Source of the DNA: an uncultured Lachnospiraceae bacterium
GTDB lineage: Bacteria > Bacillota > Clostridia > Lachnospirales > Lachnospiraceae
Assembly: GCA_910580005.1 (NCBI GenBank)
Contig: CAJTXH010000144.1
Span: forward strand, 1-5,587
DNA: 5,587 nucleotides
Direction: 5' to 3'
The notes under the pieces were generated by a model that saw only the letters and a program-made list of their open reading frames with translations, was not told the DNA's origin and did no database searches. How positions within the stretch are numbered: position 1 is the stretch's first letter; each line of letters starts with the position of its first letter. A program made the position numbers and the translations under genes. Positions 5,053 to 5,587 of this stretch are shown one piece after another.

Positions 5053-5587
5053 TACCCCCATTCATATGTCATTAACAGGCAACTGTTTGCTGCTGCCCCA
5101 AGTCCTCCATAGTCTTTCCCTTCATATAAAAGCCCTTTCTGGCCTGATGAAGTTTTTGGCGCAAGTGCTACTGATACCCAGTAACCGTATACATTAAGCT
5201 CCCTTGTCATTCTTGCTACAAATGAAGTAAATAAGTCCCTGTCCTCTGCCTTTATATATTCAAAGTCAATATCCAGCCCCCGGAAGCCTTTTGCACCAAT
5301 TATTCCAAGTGCCTGGTTTATAAGGTTTTCCTGTGCACCGCCACTGCTTACAAGTGCAGAAATAAGATTATTATTAAATCTTCCATATTCATCCATTGGC
5401 GTAAGTGTAAGCATAGGCGATGTGCCAAATTCCAGCGCTGCATTTATCATTACAGTATCATCAAGGGAAGGTGGTATTAAATCCCCTTCTTCATTAAATC
5501 CATAAGAAAAAACTGATAAATCTGTAAGGTAAGGAAGTGTTGTCTGCAATACCTTGGAATTAATATATGGATAAGCATACCCATTTA
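5025..5587 (-). CDS. GH18 (YaaH/SleL-like) cell-wall hydrolase, truncated at its C-terminus; 5' end outside the window
   Basis: This frame is open to the right edge, so 186 residues are seen and the start is outside; an in-frame TTG at 5547-5549 is internal. The segment NGYAYPYIN and LPYLTDLSVFSYGF matches the start of the YaaH-type GH18 domain. The catalytic motif GLDIDFEYI carries the proton-donor Glu at visible residue 109, and LLMTYEWGYKY (170-180) is the conserved later strand. In relatives this is usually followed by roughly 100 more residues; here it ends after SRSSYR. The family cleaves N-acetylglucosamine linkages in peptidoglycan, often with N-terminal LysM repeats and a role in spore cortex lysis. 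The abrupt end beside a serine recombinase indicates interruption by the element. The truncated protein probably lacks full activity because the C-terminal part of the barrel is missing. Excision could in principle rejoin it. Confidence 0.85.
   Translation of the reverse strand, partial: NGYAYPYINSKVLQTTLPYLTDLSVFSYGFNEEGDLIPPSLDDTVMINAALEFGTSPMLTLTPMDEYGRFNNNLISALVSSGGAQENLINQALGIIGAKGFRGLDIDFEYIKAEDRDLFTSFVARMTRELNVYGYWVSVALAPKTSSGQKGLLYEGKDYGGLGAAANSCLLMTYEWGYKYSRSSYR

Noticed and set aside
5547..5549. TTG as the start codon of the GH18 gene
   Set aside because: The frame continues upstream to the window edge with family-typical residues (NGYAYPYIN), so the true start is outside.
1..5587. 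CRISPR array, tRNA or rRNA genes, transposase or insertion sequence ends
   Set aside because: No regularly spaced repeats, cloverleaf-like tRNA sequence, rRNA-like sequence or DDE transposase motifs were seen on either strand.

Overview
The window looks like the right-hand end of an integrated mobile element in the chromosome of an AT-rich, low-GC Gram-positive anaerobe. A Clostridia or Lachnospiraceae-like gut bacterium is my guess. It rests on the AT-rich composition, AGGAGG-type ribosome binding sites, a YaaH/SleL-like glycoside hydrolase family 18 (GH18) gene typical of spore formers, and a large serine recombinase with a Cys-rich zinc ribbon. The organism is inferred, not proven.

Layout from left to right: 1-83 is an unassigned, somewhat GC-richer end. 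At 84-764 (minus) lies an intact Sfp-type 4'-phosphopantetheinyl transferase. At 777-953 (minus) a 58-codon gene precedes it, probably in the same transcript, and its ribosome binding site sits in one arm of an inverted repeat. At 1149-3006 (minus) is a two-gene operon: a RecF/OLD-class (AAA_15/AAA_21-like) ATPase followed by a 182-aa protein with a PD-(D/E)XK nuclease signature. A 343-base AT-rich region (3079-3421) separates this operon from the divergent recombinase. It holds overlapping divergent promoter candidates, a dyad, a short hairpin and a possible gene remnant. At 3422-5011 (plus) is a complete SprA-like large serine recombinase. At 5025-5587 (minus) is the N-terminal part of a GH18 catalytic domain, which runs off the right edge and stops abruptly 13 bases from the recombinase stop.

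The simplest reading is that the element integrated inside the GH18 gene. The recombinase gene lies at the element's right end, and the GH18 reading frame is lost within a few codons of the conserved MTYEWGY segment. The missing 3' part of GH18 would then lie beyond the left end of the element, outside this window. The ATPase/nuclease pair is probable anti-phage or anti-plasmid cargo and does not obviously match a named system. The phosphopantetheinyl transferase suggests that carrier-protein chemistry (NRPS, PKS or similar) may be encoded farther left. Because the target is a probable spore or germination cell-wall hydrolase and the recombinase resembles the SPbeta enzyme SprA, a sporulation-linked excision that restores the gene is an attractive but untested idea.
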